A stretch of DNA of 64,000 bases. Origin: Algiphilus aromaticivorans DG1253 (GTDB lineage Bacteria; Pseudomonadota; Gammaproteobacteria; Nevskiales; Nevskiaceae). A program made the position numbers and the translations under genes. The stretch lies in assembly GCF_000733765.1 (NCBI RefSeq), contig NZ_JPOG01000001.1, positions 310,001 through 374,000 on the forward strand, written 5' to 3'. The stretch's first letter is position 1; every line of letters starts with the position of its first letter. The notes under the pieces are model-generated. The model was not told where the DNA came from, made no database searches, and was given only the letters and a program-made list of their open reading frames with translations. This document shows positions 8,859 through 18,397 of the stretch, piece by piece.

Positions 8859-9740
8859 ATGATTACACCGGCCGAGTGGCGCGCCGCTGGCGATGTCTTT
8901 GACTTCGGCAGCCATCGCATTTTCTATCGGCTGCATCGTCGCGACGCCGAGCGGCCGCGCGCGCTGATCTGCATCCACGGCTTTCCGACCGCCTCCTGGG
9001 ATTGGCAGGCGGTCTGGGAACGATTGACCGCGGCCTTCGATGTGGTGGTCGCGCCGGATATGCTGGGCTTCGGCTTTTCGGCGAAGCCGCCCGGTCATCG
9101 CTACAGCATTGCCGAGCAGTGCAGCCTGCACGAGGTATTGGCTGAGCGTCTCGGTATCGACGAGGCCGTGCTGCTCGCCCACGACTATGGCGACACCGTG
9201 GCGCAGGAATGGCTGGCACGTGCCATCGACGGCAGCGCCCGCGTCCGGCCGCGGGCTGTGGCCTTTCTCAACGGCGGCCTCTTTCCGGAGACGCATCGCG
9301 CACGCTTCGTGCAGAAGGCGCTGGCATCGAAAGTCGGCCCGCTTCTGGCGCAGGCCATGGGGCGTCGCGGCTTCGACCGAACATTCCGCGGCATCTTCGG
9401 CGCCAATAGTCAGCCCTCCGAGGCCGAGCTGGACGCCTTCTGGGAGCTGGCCACGCGCGATGGCGGCAAGGCGGCGATGGCCCGGCTCATCGGCTACATG
9501 GCCGAACGTCGCGCATATCGGGAACGCTGGGTGGGCGCGCTGACGGCCAGCCCGGTGCCGCTGCGCGTCATCGACGGTCTCGACGACCCGGTGTCGGGCG
9601 CGCACATGGTCGCGCGCTACCGCGAGCTGGTGGCGCATCCGGATGTGGTGGAGCTGCCGGGCGTCGGCCACTATCCCCAGGTCGAGGCGCCCGGTGCCGT
9701 GGCCGATGCCTTTCTGAGCTGGTCGGAGTTGCCGGCATGA
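8859..9740 (+). CDS. Alpha/beta hydrolase, epoxide hydrolase/haloalkane dehalogenase-like
   Basis: A 293-residue hydrolase starting MITPAEWRAAGD; AGGGAG lies 7 nt before this ATG, so it is preferred to an in-frame ATG 57 bp upstream. CIHGFPTASWDW is the oxyanion hole region and LLAHDYGDTVAQ carries an aspartate nucleophile (HDYGD), as in epoxide hydrolases and dehalogenases. DGLDDPVSG and GVGHYPQVE give the acid and histidine. Its stop overlaps the next start (ATGA, 9737-9740), indicating translational coupling. The substrate is unknown. Confidence 0.85.
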   Translation: MITPAEWRAAGDVFDFGSHRIFYRLHRRDAERPRALICIHGFPTASWDWQAVWERLTAAFDVVVAPDMLGFGFSAKPPGHRYSIAEQCSLHEVLAERLGIDEAVLLAHDYGDTVAQEWLARAIDGSARVRPRAVAFLNGGLFPETHRARFVQKALASKVGPLLAQAMGRRGFDRTFRGIFGANSQPSEAELDAFWELATRDGGKAAMARLIGYMAERRAYRERWVGALTASPVPLRVIDGLDDPVSGAHMVARYRELVAHPDVVELPGVGHYPQVEAPGAVADAFLSWSELPA

Positions 9741-10399
9741 GGCCGGTGCGCGAGTTGCTCGTCTTCCACGGCCTCTACGGGCTGGCGGCTTTGCTCCTGC
9801 TGGGCTTCGCGCCGGCCGGGTACTACGGGTTGACGGTCTCCGGCCTGGTAGTCGGTTACCACGTGGCACTGGTCGGCACCGCGCTGGCCGGCGGCCGCAG
9901 CGAGTGGCTACGACTGTGGGCATTCCTGCTGCCGCTGTCGCTGCTGCAGGTCGTGCCGGACTGGATCCTGGCCGAGCTGATCGGCAGCCTGCGTTTCCAT
10001 GATCACGGTGTGCCTCGCATCGGCGCGGTGCCGGTCTATATGGCGGGCATGTGGATGATCCCGCTCTTCCTCTGCGTGCGGCTCGCCGACGCGCTGGGCA
10101 CGGGACCGGTGCGCCCCATGCTGGCCGCCGGCTTGGCGCTGGTTCTCTTCGGCAGCTCGGAGTGGTACGCCGCACCGCTGGGGCTGTGGCAGGCCGTGGG
10201 CGTGCAGCAGGAGTGGCTGGGCATTGCCTTCTATGTGCTTCCGGCCGAAGTGCTGCTGGGCCTTGCGGCCTGGTGGGGCTATCAGCGCACCGGCGGCAAT
10301 CCGCTGGAATCCATCCTGGTGGCGGCGGGCATCAGCGTCCTCTATACCGGCGCGTTGATCACGAGCTGGTTCTTCATCGAAATGGGAACGCGACCATGA
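9737..10399 (+). CDS. Polytopic membrane protein of unknown function
   Basis: A 220-residue protein with about six to seven hydrophobic helices, including LYGLAALLLLGFAPAGYYGL near the N-terminus and ISVLYTGALITSWFFIE at the C-terminus. I do not recognise a catalytic motif; it resembles small uncharacterised membrane proteins found beside alpha/beta hydrolases. It overlaps both neighbours by ATGA, so hydrolase, membrane protein and thioesterase are one translationally coupled operon. Confidence 0.7.
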   Translation: MRPVRELLVFHGLYGLAALLLLGFAPAGYYGLTVSGLVVGYHVALVGTALAGGRSEWLRLWAFLLPLSLLQVVPDWILAELIGSLRFHDHGVPRIGAVPVYMAGMWMIPLFLCVRLADALGTGPVRPMLAAGLALVLFGSSEWYAAPLGLWQAVGVQQEWLGIAFYVLPAEVLLGLAAWWGYQRTGGNPLESILVAAGISVLYTGALITSWFFIEMGTRP

Positions 10400-10791
10400 G
10401 CGACCGACTGGCCGCTGTACGTGCCCTGCAGCTGCACCGCGATCTGGGCGTGACCGGCATCGAGGCCGCCGACGGCGCGGCGACGCTGTGCTTCACGGTG
10501 AACCCTTACGCGGTCAATCCGGCCGGTGCGCTGCACGGCGGCGTGCTATACACGCTTTGTGATGTGGCGGCCTATTCGGCGCTGCTGTCGCAGCTGCCGA
10601 TGGATCGCGAGGCGGTGACCCATGATCTGCACGTCTCGGTAATGCGCGCGGCAAGCGAAGGCGAGAAGGTGGCAATTGAAGCCCATGTGCGTCGCCTGGG
10701 ACGAAGCATCGCCTTCATCGACGTCGAGGCTCGCGCCGGCGAGCGGCTGTTGGCCACGGCGCGCGTGACCAAGAGCCTCGTCAATTGCTAA
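10396..10791 (+). CDS. PaaI-type hotdog thioesterase
   Basis: A 131-residue single hotdog-fold protein. The motif NPAGALHGGVLYTLCDVAA near residue 38 is the HGG signature of the PaaI/YdiI thioesterase group, where the catalytic acid follows on the long helix. These enzymes cleave acyl-CoA thioesters such as aromatic or medium-chain acyl-CoAs. It is the third gene of the coupled operon starting at 8859. Confidence 0.85.
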   Translation: MSDRLAAVRALQLHRDLGVTGIEAADGAATLCFTVNPYAVNPAGALHGGVLYTLCDVAAYSALLSQLPMDREAVTHDLHVSVMRAASEGEKVAIEAHVRRLGRSIAFIDVEARAGERLLATARVTKSLVNC

Positions 10792-10867
10792 GGATCTGCG
10801 TTCGCTGCGGACGATGCCTGTTCATGTCCCTGGTGGGGGTGTAGCTTTAACGCGTGTCGGCGGCGAA

Positions 10868-11725
10868 TCAGCACTCCAGCCTCTGGCGAGCCTTCTCGTG
10901 GGCGAGGCGGATGGTGGACGCCTGAAGGAAGGCGCGTCCGGGCGCCAGACCCAGTTTGCCGAGGGCATGCACCGGCACCGTAGGCGCTGACTCGCCGGCG
11001 GCCAATGCGCATCCATAGCGGGCGGTCAGCACCAGATCGGCATAGTCGGAGGGGCCCGTATGCTGGTAGTCGGGCATTACGGCCAGCTCCGGAATTTCCT
11101 GCAGCAGGCGCGGAAAGGACCAGTGCGCCAGCAGATCCCGACCGATGCTGGGCCCGACTGCGGTCGCGACGGGCTCAAGTTGCGTTTCATCGTCCAATAA
11201 CTCGGGCTCGTCGTCGAAAAGCCGGATCAGCGGCAGCAGGCCCACCCGATGCAGCAGGCCGGCCGTCATGGCCGTCTCGGGGGCCAAGTCGCTGCACTCG
11301 CGCGCCAGGGCTTCGCTGAGCGCGGCAACGTCCAGGCTGACCCGCCAGCACTCCTGCGCCAAGCGTTGCAGATCGTATGAGCGCGCCAGGAACATCTGCT
11401 CGAGGGCGACGCGATGTACCAGCGCGCGGCTATAGGCGAGTCCGAGACGGGTGACGGCGGCCTGTGTGCTCTGCACCCGCACGCGACTGGCGGCGTAGGC
11501 GCTGTTGGCAGCCTGGATCAGGCGCGCAGCGGTGGCCGGGTCCTGGCTGATGGCTGTGGCGACATCGGCTGCGCCGACAGCTTCGGCCCCGACGATGGCG
11601 TCGATGCGCAGCGCCAGGTCGGGCAGGGTGGGCAGCGGCAGCTGCCCTGCCGCGAGGCGCTCCTGCACGAGCTGAATGAGCGCGCTCTGGCTGCCGGTGG
11701 GTGTTGCGAGATTGGCTCCGTCCAT
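10868..11725 (-). CDS. HDOD domain protein
   Basis: A 285-residue protein whose residues ~28-220 match the HDOD domain: PLPTLPDLALRI, then ISQDPATAARLIQAANSAYAA, and RLGLAYSRALVHRVAL. HDOD proteins lack a conserved full HD catalytic site and act as signalling or regulatory proteins in motility, biofilm and stress. No output domain is attached. The 76 bp between it and the convergent thioesterase gene shows no clear terminator. Confidence 0.8.
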   Translation of the reverse strand: MDGANLATPTGSQSALIQLVQERLAAGQLPLPTLPDLALRIDAIVGAEAVGAADVATAISQDPATAARLIQAANSAYAASRVRVQSTQAAVTRLGLAYSRALVHRVALEQMFLARSYDLQRLAQECWRVSLDVAALSEALARECSDLAPETAMTAGLLHRVGLLPLIRLFDDEPELLDDETQLEPVATAVGPSIGRDLLAHWSFPRLLQEIPELAVMPDYQHTGPSDYADLVLTARYGCALAAGESAPTVPVHALGKLGLAPGRAFLQASTIRLAHEKARQRLEC

Positions 11726-11879
11726 GTGCCGAGTATCGGCACACGCACCCCGCCGGCGTCCGAATGGACGATGGCCGGCGGCTGTGCGGCGACGAGTCGC
11801 GCCGGTGGGTCGCGGCCCTGTCGCTGAGGCGTCGCGAATACCGGCCGGGCGCGGGGCCCAGCCGGCTTAGCCCAACGGG

Positions 11880-12395
11880 CTATTCGACCATGATGGTGAT
11901 GCGCTCGCTGGAGACGACGGGGTCGTGCGGCTGGTGCTTCCAGTCGCCCAACACCAACTGCAGCGTGTGCTCGCCCGGTTCCAGTTCCAGCTCGGTCTGC
12001 GTCTGTCCGCCGCCGAAGTGGATGTGCTGCTCGTCGGCCGGCAGCGGTCGGTCGGTCGGGAAATCCTCGACGTCGACCAGCAGGTGATGATGGCCAGTGC
12101 CTTCCTTGTGCATTCCGGCCGGCGCCACGCCGGCGCCCTCCAGGCCGAAGCGCAGCGTGACCGGGCTGCTCACCGTGTCGCCGTCCTCAAGGCCGATGAA
12201 ATAGACGCGCGCGTCGCCCGGCGCCGCCAGACGGCCCTGCGGCAGCGAAGATTTCGCTTCGGGCTGCTTGTCGCTTGTGCTGTTGGCGCCACTGCTGCCT
12301 TCAGCATCGCCGGTGTTCTGGCCGCCGCAGGCGCCGAGCGCCAGGGTGGCTGTGATGGCGGCGATGCCGAGCGGACGAAGTATCGAATTGCGCAT
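11880..12395 (-). CDS. Lipoprotein with DUF4399 domain
   Basis: A 171-residue exported protein. MRNSILRPLGIAAITATLALGAC is a lipoprotein signal with the lipidated Cys near residue 23; a low-complexity Ser/Gly linker follows. The C-terminal ~100 residues (YFIGLEDGDTVSSPVTLRFG, HHHLLVDV, HIHFGGGQT, GEHTLQLVLGDWKHQPH) match DUF4399, a His-rich fold of unknown role that may bind metal. The inner ATG at 12395 was chosen because GAGGGAGG precedes it. Confidence 0.85.
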   Translation of the reverse strand: MRNSILRPLGIAAITATLALGACGGQNTGDAEGSSGANSTSDKQPEAKSSLPQGRLAAPGDARVYFIGLEDGDTVSSPVTLRFGLEGAGVAPAGMHKEGTGHHHLLVDVEDFPTDRPLPADEQHIHFGGGQTQTELELEPGEHTLQLVLGDWKHQPHDPVVSSERITIMVE

Positions 12396-12425
12396 GTTGC
12401 TACCTCCCTCGTGGACCATCGGATG

Positions 12426-13091
12426 TCAGCTGCCCGCGCGACGCGTATCAACGCCGTCGGCGCTGCCGACAATGAGCAGATCGGCGCCGCGGCGGGCGAA
12501 GAGCCCGACGGTGACGATGCCCGGAAACTGATTCAGTTCGGCTTCGACCTTGATGGGGTCTGTCAGCTCAAGGCCGGTCACATCGAGAATGACGTTGCCG
12601 TTGTCGGTGGTGCAACCCTCGCGCAGCTTCGGCTGACCGCCCATGGCGACGAGCTTGCGCGCGACCATGGAGCGCGCCATCGGGATCACCTCGATGGGCA
12701 GCGGGAACTCGCCGAGGCGCTTGACGCACTTGCTCTCGTCGACGATGCAGACGAAGCGCCGGCTGGCCTCGGCGACGATCTTCTCGCGCGTGAGCGCGCC
12801 GCCACCGCCCTTGATGAGCCGCAGGTGCGGATCGGCCTCGTCGGCGCCGTCGATGTAGAGATCCAGCGTGCCGGCGCTGTTGAGATCGACCACCTTGTAG
12901 CCGTGGCGTTCCAGACGCTCGCTGGAGGCGTCCGAGGAGGAAACTGTCGCCTCCAGGCGGATGCGCTTCTCGGCGAGCAGGTCGATGAAGATGTTGACCG
13001 TCGAGCCGGTTCCGACGCCCAGCACATCACCGCCGTTGACGTGCTCTATGGCGGCCTCGGCCGCGCGGCGCTTGGCGTTGTCCTGGGACAT
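12426..13091 (-). CDS. rpiA: Ribose-5-phosphate isomerase A
   Basis: A 221-residue cytosolic enzyme interconverting ribose-5-phosphate and ribulose-5-phosphate in the pentose phosphate pathway. GVGTGSTVN near residue 26, DGADE near residue 84 (catalytic Asp), and KGGGGAL with EK around residues 94-104 are the conserved RpiA motifs. Length matches the family. Transcribed toward the DUF4399 gene and 68 bp from the YggS gene on the same strand. Confidence 0.96.
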   Translation of the reverse strand: MSQDNAKRRAAEAAIEHVNGGDVLGVGTGSTVNIFIDLLAEKRIRLEATVSSSDASSERLERHGYKVVDLNSAGTLDLYIDGADEADPHLRLIKGGGGALTREKIVAEASRRFVCIVDESKCVKRLGEFPLPIEVIPMARSMVARKLVAMGGQPKLREGCTTDNGNVILDVTGLELTDPIKVEAELNQFPGIVTVGLFARRGADLLIVGSADGVDTRRAGS

Positions 13092-13159
13092 GGGGGTGTT
13101 CCTGTCGGATGGTGCCCCGCAGCATAGCGAATGCGCGCGGCGGCTGTCCGTGTACAGCC

Positions 13160-13852
13160 TCAGGTGCGCGCGCCGAAGAGGCTGCTACCGACGCGCACCA
13201 TGGTGGCGCCACAGGCTATGGCGGTCTCGAAGTCCGCGCTCATGCCCATGGACAGCGTATCCAGCGGCCAGCCGGCCGCGCGCAGGCGGTCGAAGAGCGC
13301 GCGCATCCGCTCGAAGTCTGCCTGTGGCGGCTGTCCGTCGGCGGGCGGCGCGGGGATGGCCATCAGCCCCCGCAGCTGCAGACCGGGTTGTTCCGCTACA
13401 AGCGCGCAAAGCGCTTCGGTCGCATCGGGTGCGACGCCGGACTTGCTGGCTTCGCCCGAGATGTTGACCTGCACGCAGGCCTGCAGCGGTGGCTGCGCCT
13501 CGCCACGGGCCGCGCCGAGCCGGCGCGCGATCTTCTCTCGATCCACGCCCTGGGCCCAGTCGAAGTGCGCGGCGATGTCAGCGCACTTGTTCGACTGGAT
13601 CGGCCCGATGTGGTGCCAGAGCAGATCGTCACGATCGAGTTCGCGCCGCTTGGCTATACCCTCCTGCGCATAGTTTTCGCCGAAGACGCGCTGACCGGCG
13701 TCGGCTGCCGCACGTACGGCCGCTGCCGGCTGTTTCTTGGAGACCGCGATCAGGGTTATGGGCGCGTCGCTTCCGGCGCGCCGCTGCGCCGCCGCGATCC
13801 GTTCATGGATCGAATGAAGCCGTTCGGCGACTGCAGGGCTGTGGTCAGTCAT
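13160..13852 (-). CDS. YggS family PLP homeostasis protein
   Basis: A 230-residue fold-III PLP-binding protein. [16 protein letters not shown] near residue 35 holds the PLP lysine; [19 protein letters not shown] and the late [20 protein letters not shown] complete the signature. YggS/PLPBP buffers pyridoxal phosphate. In proteobacteria it is commonly next to and divergent from pilT, exactly as here, which supports both calls. Confidence 0.93.
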   Translation of the reverse strand: MTDHSPAVAERLHSIHERIAAAQRRAGSDAPITLIAVSKKQPAAAVRAAADAGQRVFGENYAQEGIAKRRELDRDDLLWHHIGPIQSNKCADIAAHFDWAQGVDREKIARRLGAARGEAQPPLQACVQVNISGEASKSGVAPDATEALCALVAEQPGLQLRGLMAIPAPPADGQPPQADFERMRALFDRLRAAGWPLDTLSMGMSADFETAIACGATMVRVGSSLFGART

Positions 13853-13930
13853 CGTCGAGAACTATAGTCTTGCCGGAAACAAGCCTTCACCAGGCGTTAC
13901 AACGCCGAGCACGAAAGGGGACCTCGCGGC

Positions 13931-14968
13931 ATGGATATCACGCAGCTGCTGACCTTCGCCGTCAAGCAGAACGCATCGGACCTGCATCTTTCGGCCGGTG
14001 TCGAGCCGATGATTCGCGTCGACGGTGACGTCAAGCGCATCAACCTGCCTGCGCTGGAGCACAAGCAGGTGCACGCCATGATCTACGACATCATGAACGA
14101 CAAGCAGCGCAAGGACTTCGACGAGAACTTCGAGACGGACTTCTCCTTCGAGATCTCCGGTCTGGCGCGTTTCCGCGTCAACGCCTTCAACCAGGGGCGC
14201 GGCGCCGGCGCCGTTTTCCGGACCATCCCCTCGAAGATCCTGTCGCTGGAGGATCTCGGCGCGCCCGAGATCTTCAAGCAGATCTGCGACGTGCCGCGCG
14301 GCATCGTGCTGGTCACCGGCCCGACCGGCTCGGGCAAGTCGACCACGCTGGCGGCGATGATCGACCACATCAACAAGAATGAGTACGGCCACATCCTCAC
14401 CATCGAGGACCCCATCGAGTTCGTGCACAACTCGAACAAGTGCCTCATCAACCAGCGCGAGGTGCACCGAGACACCCTCGGCTTCAACGAGGCGCTGCGC
14501 TCGGCGCTGCGCGAGGATCCGGACGTCATCCTTGTCGGCGAGCTGCGCGATCTGGAAACCATCCGCCTGGCGCTGACCGCTGCCGAAACCGGTCACCTTG
14601 TCTTCGGCACCCTGCACACCAGCTCGGCCGCCAAGACCATCGACCGCATCGTCGACGTCTTCCCGGCCTCGGAGAAGGACATGGTGCGCGCCATGCTGTC
14701 GGAGTCGCTGCGCTCGGTGATCTCGCAGTCGCTGCTCAAGAAGGTCGGCGGCGGCCGTGTCGCTGCGCACGAGATCATGATCGGCAATGCCGCCATCCGG
14801 AACCTGATCCGGGAGAACAAGATCGCGCAGATGTACTCGGCGATCCAGACAGGTGGCCGCGAAGGCATGCAGACCCTCGACCAGAATCTCAAGGAGTTGG
14901 TGCGCGCCGGCAAGGTGACGAGCAGCGAAGCCCGCATGTACGCCAATTCCAAGGCCGATTTCCACTAA
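13931..14968 (+). CDS. pilT: Type IV pilus retraction ATPase PilT
   Basis: A 345-residue secretion-ATPase-superfamily motor that depolymerises type IV pili. Walker A is GPTGSGKSTT near residue 135; the Asp box has EDPIEF; Walker B is DVILVGELRD near residue 200; the His box is GHLVFGTLHT. The C-terminal AIRNLIRENK is the PilT-specific AIRNLIRE motif. AAGGGGA precedes the ATG. First of three tandem PilT-family genes. Confidence 0.96.
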   Translation: MDITQLLTFAVKQNASDLHLSAGVEPMIRVDGDVKRINLPALEHKQVHAMIYDIMNDKQRKDFDENFETDFSFEISGLARFRVNAFNQGRGAGAVFRTIPSKILSLEDLGAPEIFKQICDVPRGIVLVTGPTGSGKSTTLAAMIDHINKNEYGHILTIEDPIEFVHNSNKCLINQREVHRDTLGFNEALRSALREDPDVILVGELRDLETIRLALTAAETGHLVFGTLHTSSAAKTIDRIVDVFPASEKDMVRAMLSESLRSVISQSLLKKVGGGRVAAHEIMIGNAAIRNLIRENKIAQMYSAIQTGGREGMQTLDQNLKELVRAGKVTSSEARMYANSKADFH

Positions 14969-14981
14969 GCCGGAGCCTTTC

Positions 14982-16148
14982 ATGGATCGCGACGCCGCCG
15001 TCAAGCTCGTCACCCAGCTGTTGCGCCTGGTCAAGGAAAAGGGGGCCTCGGACCTCTTCATCACGGCCGGCTTTCCACCTGCCATGAAGATCGACGGTCA
15101 GATGACCGCTGTCATGGACAAGCCGCTGTCGGCGCCGAATGCCGCGCTCATCGTGCGCGCCATCATGAACGACCGACAGCTCAAGGAGTTCGAGGCCACC
15201 AACGAATGCAACTTCGCGATCGCGCCGCAGGACATCGGCCGCTTTCGCGTCAACGCTTTCGTGCAGCAGAACTATTCCGGCGCGGTGCTGCGCCCCATCG
15301 AGACCCAGATCCCCACGCTCACCCAGCTCGATCTGCCGAAGGCGCTCGGCGACATCACGATGTCCAAGCGCGGCATGGTGCTGATGGTGGGCGCGACCGG
15401 CTCCGGCAAGTCGACCTCGCTGGCGGCCATGCTGGGGCATCGCAATAGCGAGTCGCGCGGGCACATCGTCACCATCGAGGATCCCATCGAGTTCGTGCAT
15501 CCGCACAAGGGCTGCGTCATCACGCAGCGCGAGGTGGGCGTCGACACGCACAGCTGGGACAATGCGCTGAAGAACACGCTGCGCCAGGCGCCCGACGTGA
15601 TCCTGATCGGCGAGATCCGCACGCGCGAGACGATGGAATACGCCATCAACTTCGCCGAGACGGGCCATCTCGTGCTGTCGACGCTGCACGCCAACTCCTC
15701 GAATCAGGCGCTGGACCGCATCATCAACTTCTTCCCGGAGGACAAGCGCGAGCAGGTGCTGATGGACCTGTCGCTGAATCTGCGCGCCATCATCAGTCAG
15801 CGCCTGGTGCGCAAGGAGAACGGCGGGCGCAAGGCGGCCGTGGAGATCCTGCTCAACACGCCGCTGATCTCGGACCTCATCTTCAAGGGCGAAGTCTCGG
15901 GCATTAAGGAAGTCATGACGCGCTCGCGCGAGCAGGGCATGCAGACCTTCGATCAGCATCTCTTCGATCTCTTCGAGGCCGGCGACATCACCTACGAGGA
16001 GGCCCTGCGCAACGCCGATTCGCAGAACGAGCTGCGTCTGCGCATCAAGCTGGAATCGAATCGCGCCGCTACCGATCTGAACAACGACCCTGACGTGCAG
16101 AAGCTCTCCATGCACGAGGACGACGACGAGGAGGCCCGCTGGCGATGA
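14982..16148 (+). CDS. pilU: Type IV pilus ATPase PilU
   Basis: A 388-residue PilT paralogue 13 bp downstream of pilT. Walker A GATGSGKSTS, IEDPIEFVHPHKGC, Walker B DVILIGEIRTRETM and GHLVLSTLHANSSNQALDRIINFFPE are typical of PilU. It lacks the AIRNLIRE motif and has a C-terminal acidic tail rich in Asp and Glu. PilU assists PilT-dependent retraction. It overlaps the third ATPase gene by ATGA (16145-16148). Confidence 0.94.
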   Translation: MDRDAAVKLVTQLLRLVKEKGASDLFITAGFPPAMKIDGQMTAVMDKPLSAPNAALIVRAIMNDRQLKEFEATNECNFAIAPQDIGRFRVNAFVQQNYSGAVLRPIETQIPTLTQLDLPKALGDITMSKRGMVLMVGATGSGKSTSLAAMLGHRNSESRGHIVTIEDPIEFVHPHKGCVITQREVGVDTHSWDNALKNTLRQAPDVILIGEIRTRETMEYAINFAETGHLVLSTLHANSSNQALDRIINFFPEDKREQVLMDLSLNLRAIISQRLVRKENGGRKAAVEILLNTPLISDLIFKGEVSGIKEVMTRSREQGMQTFDQHLFDLFEAGDITYEEALRNADSQNELRLRIKLESNRAATDLNNDPDVQKLSMHEDDDEEARWR

Positions 16149-17236
16149 GCAACGCCACCGCACCGATGGAGGGTTTCCGCAAGCTCCAGCCCTATCTGCG
16201 GCTGGCGGCCGAGAAGCGGGCATCCGACCTCTACTTCAGTTCGGGAGCGCCGGCGATGATCCGCATCGAAGGCGAGATGCATCCGGTCGGGCGGGAGTCG
16301 CTCAGCGGTCGCGAGATCGCTGCCATGGCCGATGCCGTGCTCAGCGATAGCCAGCGCCGCGAGCTGCACGAGCGCCGCGCGGTGGACCTCGCCACGCAGG
16401 CGGGGGGACTCGGCCGTTTTCGCATCAACGTCTTCTATCAGCGCGGCGAGATCGCCATGGTGGCGCGCTTCGTCGGCGCCGACGTCCCCACCATCCAGGG
16501 GCTGGGCCTGCCCGAGGTGCTTGCCGATCTGGCGATGCAGCGGCGCGGTCTGATTCTGGTGGTGGGCGCCACCGGCAGCGGCAAGTCGACGACGCTGGCC
16601 GCGATGCTCGACGAGCGCAATCGCAGGCAGCAGGGGCACCTGCTGACCATCGAGGATCCCATCGAGTACGTGCACGCGCACAAGCGCGGCATCGTCAATC
16701 AGCGCGAGGTGGGTATCGACGTGCCCGACTACGAGAGCGCGCTGGTCTCCGCCATGCGCGAGGCGCCCGACGTCGTGCTCGCCGGCGAGATTCGCGTGCG
16801 CGCCACCATGCAGGCCTGCCTGCACATGGCGAACACCGGGCATCTGGCGATGTCGACGCTGCACGCCAACAATTCCTATCAGGCGCTGCAGCGCATCATC
16901 AATTTCTACCCCGCCGACCTGCGGCCGCAGCTGAACATGGATCTGGGCATGATGCTGCGCGCGATCATCGCGCAGCGTCTCGTCCGCGGCGTCGACGGCC
17001 GCCGCGTGGCCGCCTGCGAAGTGCTGCTCAATACCCCCTTCGTCAGCGAACTGATCACCTCCGGCCGCATCGGCGAGGTGCACGATGCGCTGGAGTCTTC
17101 GCGCGACCGCGGCATGCAGAGCTTCGACCACGCCCTGGCCACGCTCTATCGCGAGGGCCGCATCACGCAGCAGGAAGCCCTCGACAATGCCGACTCGCGC
17201 GCCAATCTGGAGGCCAAGCTGCACTTCGGCAGCTGA
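16145..17236 (+). CDS. Third PilT/PilU-family ATPase
   Basis: A 363-residue motor ATPase with intact Walker A (GATGSGKSTT near residue 142), Asp box (IEDPIEYVHAHKRG), Walker B (DVVLAGEIRVRATM) and His box (GHLAMSTLHANNSYQALQRI). It is closer in motif wording to PilU than to PilT and likewise lacks AIRNLIRE. It overlaps pilU, so the three motors are co-translated. A second PilU-like gene in one locus is known in some gammaproteobacteria but its role is less defined. Confidence 0.88.
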   Translation: MSNATAPMEGFRKLQPYLRLAAEKRASDLYFSSGAPAMIRIEGEMHPVGRESLSGREIAAMADAVLSDSQRRELHERRAVDLATQAGGLGRFRINVFYQRGEIAMVARFVGADVPTIQGLGLPEVLADLAMQRRGLILVVGATGSGKSTTLAAMLDERNRRQQGHLLTIEDPIEYVHAHKRGIVNQREVGIDVPDYESALVSAMREAPDVVLAGEIRVRATMQACLHMANTGHLAMSTLHANNSYQALQRIINFYPADLRPQLNMDLGMMLRAIIAQRLVRGVDGRRVAACEVLLNTPFVSELITSGRIGEVHDALESSRDRGMQSFDHALATLYREGRITQQEALDNADSRANLEAKLHFGS

Positions 17237-17309
17237 GCGAGGCATGCGGGCTTGATGCGCGGCGCCTGCGTCGCCAGAGTGGGGTTCTACGCGACCACCC
17301 CCGGTGCCC

Positions 17310-18146
17310 ATGTCGAATCTCCTGCCTCCCGTAAAAGCCGCCGGTGCCACCATCCCGGCGCTCGGTTTCGGTACCTTCGAGCTCGCGCCGGAGGAAGCCG
17401 GCCCGGCAGTTCATGCCGCACTGGAGGCGGGCTACCGGCACATCGATACCGCCCAGATCTACCGCAACGAGGCCGCCGTCGGCGAGGCTGTAGCCGCAAG
17501 TCCGGTGCCGCGCGCGGACATCTTCCTGACCACCAAGGTGTGGATCGATCACTTCCGCGACGGCGATCTGCAGGCATCCGTGGCCGACAGTCTGCAGCGC
17601 CTGCGCGTCGATGCCGTGGATCTGCTGCTGCTGCACTGGCCGAATCCCGAAGTGCCGCTGTCGGAAACCCTGGGCGCGCTGCTCGATGCCCAGGCACGCG
17701 GCCTGACACGACACATCGGCATCAGCAACTTCCCCTCGCCGCTGATGCGCGAGGCCGCCGCTGTCGCGCCGGGTCGCATCGCCACCAATCAGGTCGAATA
17801 CCACCCCTTCCTGTCGCAGCGTGCCGTGCTGGCCACGGCCCGGGAGCTGGGCATGAGCGTTACCGCCTACAGCCCGCTGGCGCGCGGCCAGGTCTTCGGC
17901 GATCCCGTGCTCAAGCGCATCGGCGACGCGCACGGCAAGAACGAGGGGCAGGTCGCGATCCGCTGGCTGCTCGATCAGGGCGTGGCCGTGCTGCCGCGCA
18001 GCAAGTCCGCGGCGCACATCCGCGACAATCTCGCCGTCGATGACTGCGTACTCACCGAGACCGAGCACGCCGCCATCGCCGAGCAGCTTGCCAAGGATCG
18101 GCGGCTGATCAACCCGCGCTTCGCGCCGGACTGGGACAGCGACTGA
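17310..18146 (+). CDS. Aldo/keto reductase, 2,5-diketo-D-gluconate reductase-like
   Basis: A 278-residue NADPH-dependent TIM-barrel reductase. The catalytic tetrad is visible as D and Y in IDTAQIYRNE near residue 45, K in TTKVW and H in LLLHWP. IGISNF and LPRSKSAAHIRDN (cofactor phosphate binding) follow. The ATG at 17310 is preferred over a GTG two codons earlier; neither has a clear ribosome site. Reduces aldehydes or ketoacids; in vivo substrate unknown. Confidence 0.92.
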   Translation: MSNLLPPVKAAGATIPALGFGTFELAPEEAGPAVHAALEAGYRHIDTAQIYRNEAAVGEAVAASPVPRADIFLTTKVWIDHFRDGDLQASVADSLQRLRVDAVDLLLLHWPNPEVPLSETLGALLDAQARGLTRHIGISNFPSPLMREAAAVAPGRIATNQVEYHPFLSQRAVLATARELGMSVTAYSPLARGQVFGDPVLKRIGDAHGKNEGQVAIRWLLDQGVAVLPRSKSAAHIRDNLAVDDCVLTETEHAAIAEQLAKDRRLINPRFAPDWDSD

Positions 18147-18339
18147 ATCGGGCTTTCAACCCGGCGCGACCGGAATCAGGCGGCGGTCGCTTGAGGCGGG
18201 GCAAAGGCTGTCCGGATGCACGAGCAAGCCGCGCCGCTTCAGGCGCGCGACGAAGCGCAGCGGCGTCGTGGCCACCGTGCGTACAGCCGGGCACGCGTCG
18301 CCGCGTCCACGCCGGGCAGCCGTGTTTTGCGGTGCGCCG

Positions 18340-18369
18340 GATAGCCGGCATGTCGATGCGCCGGCTATC
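18340..18369. other. Inverted repeat between convergent genes
   Basis: GATAGCCGGC (18340-18349) pairs perfectly with GCCGGCTATC (18360-18369) around a 10-nt loop. It lies in the 251-bp gap between the aldo/keto reductase and the convergent GT39 gene and may terminate transcription, but no T-run follows on either strand. I see no gene in the gap. Confidence 0.4.
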
Positions 18370-18397
18370 GCCGCTGGCGGAGGGATGCTGCTTCGTC

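Noticed and set aside
14889..16223. 444-codon frame antisense to pilU
   Set aside because: pilU has every motif of its family on the plus strand; the antisense product shows none.
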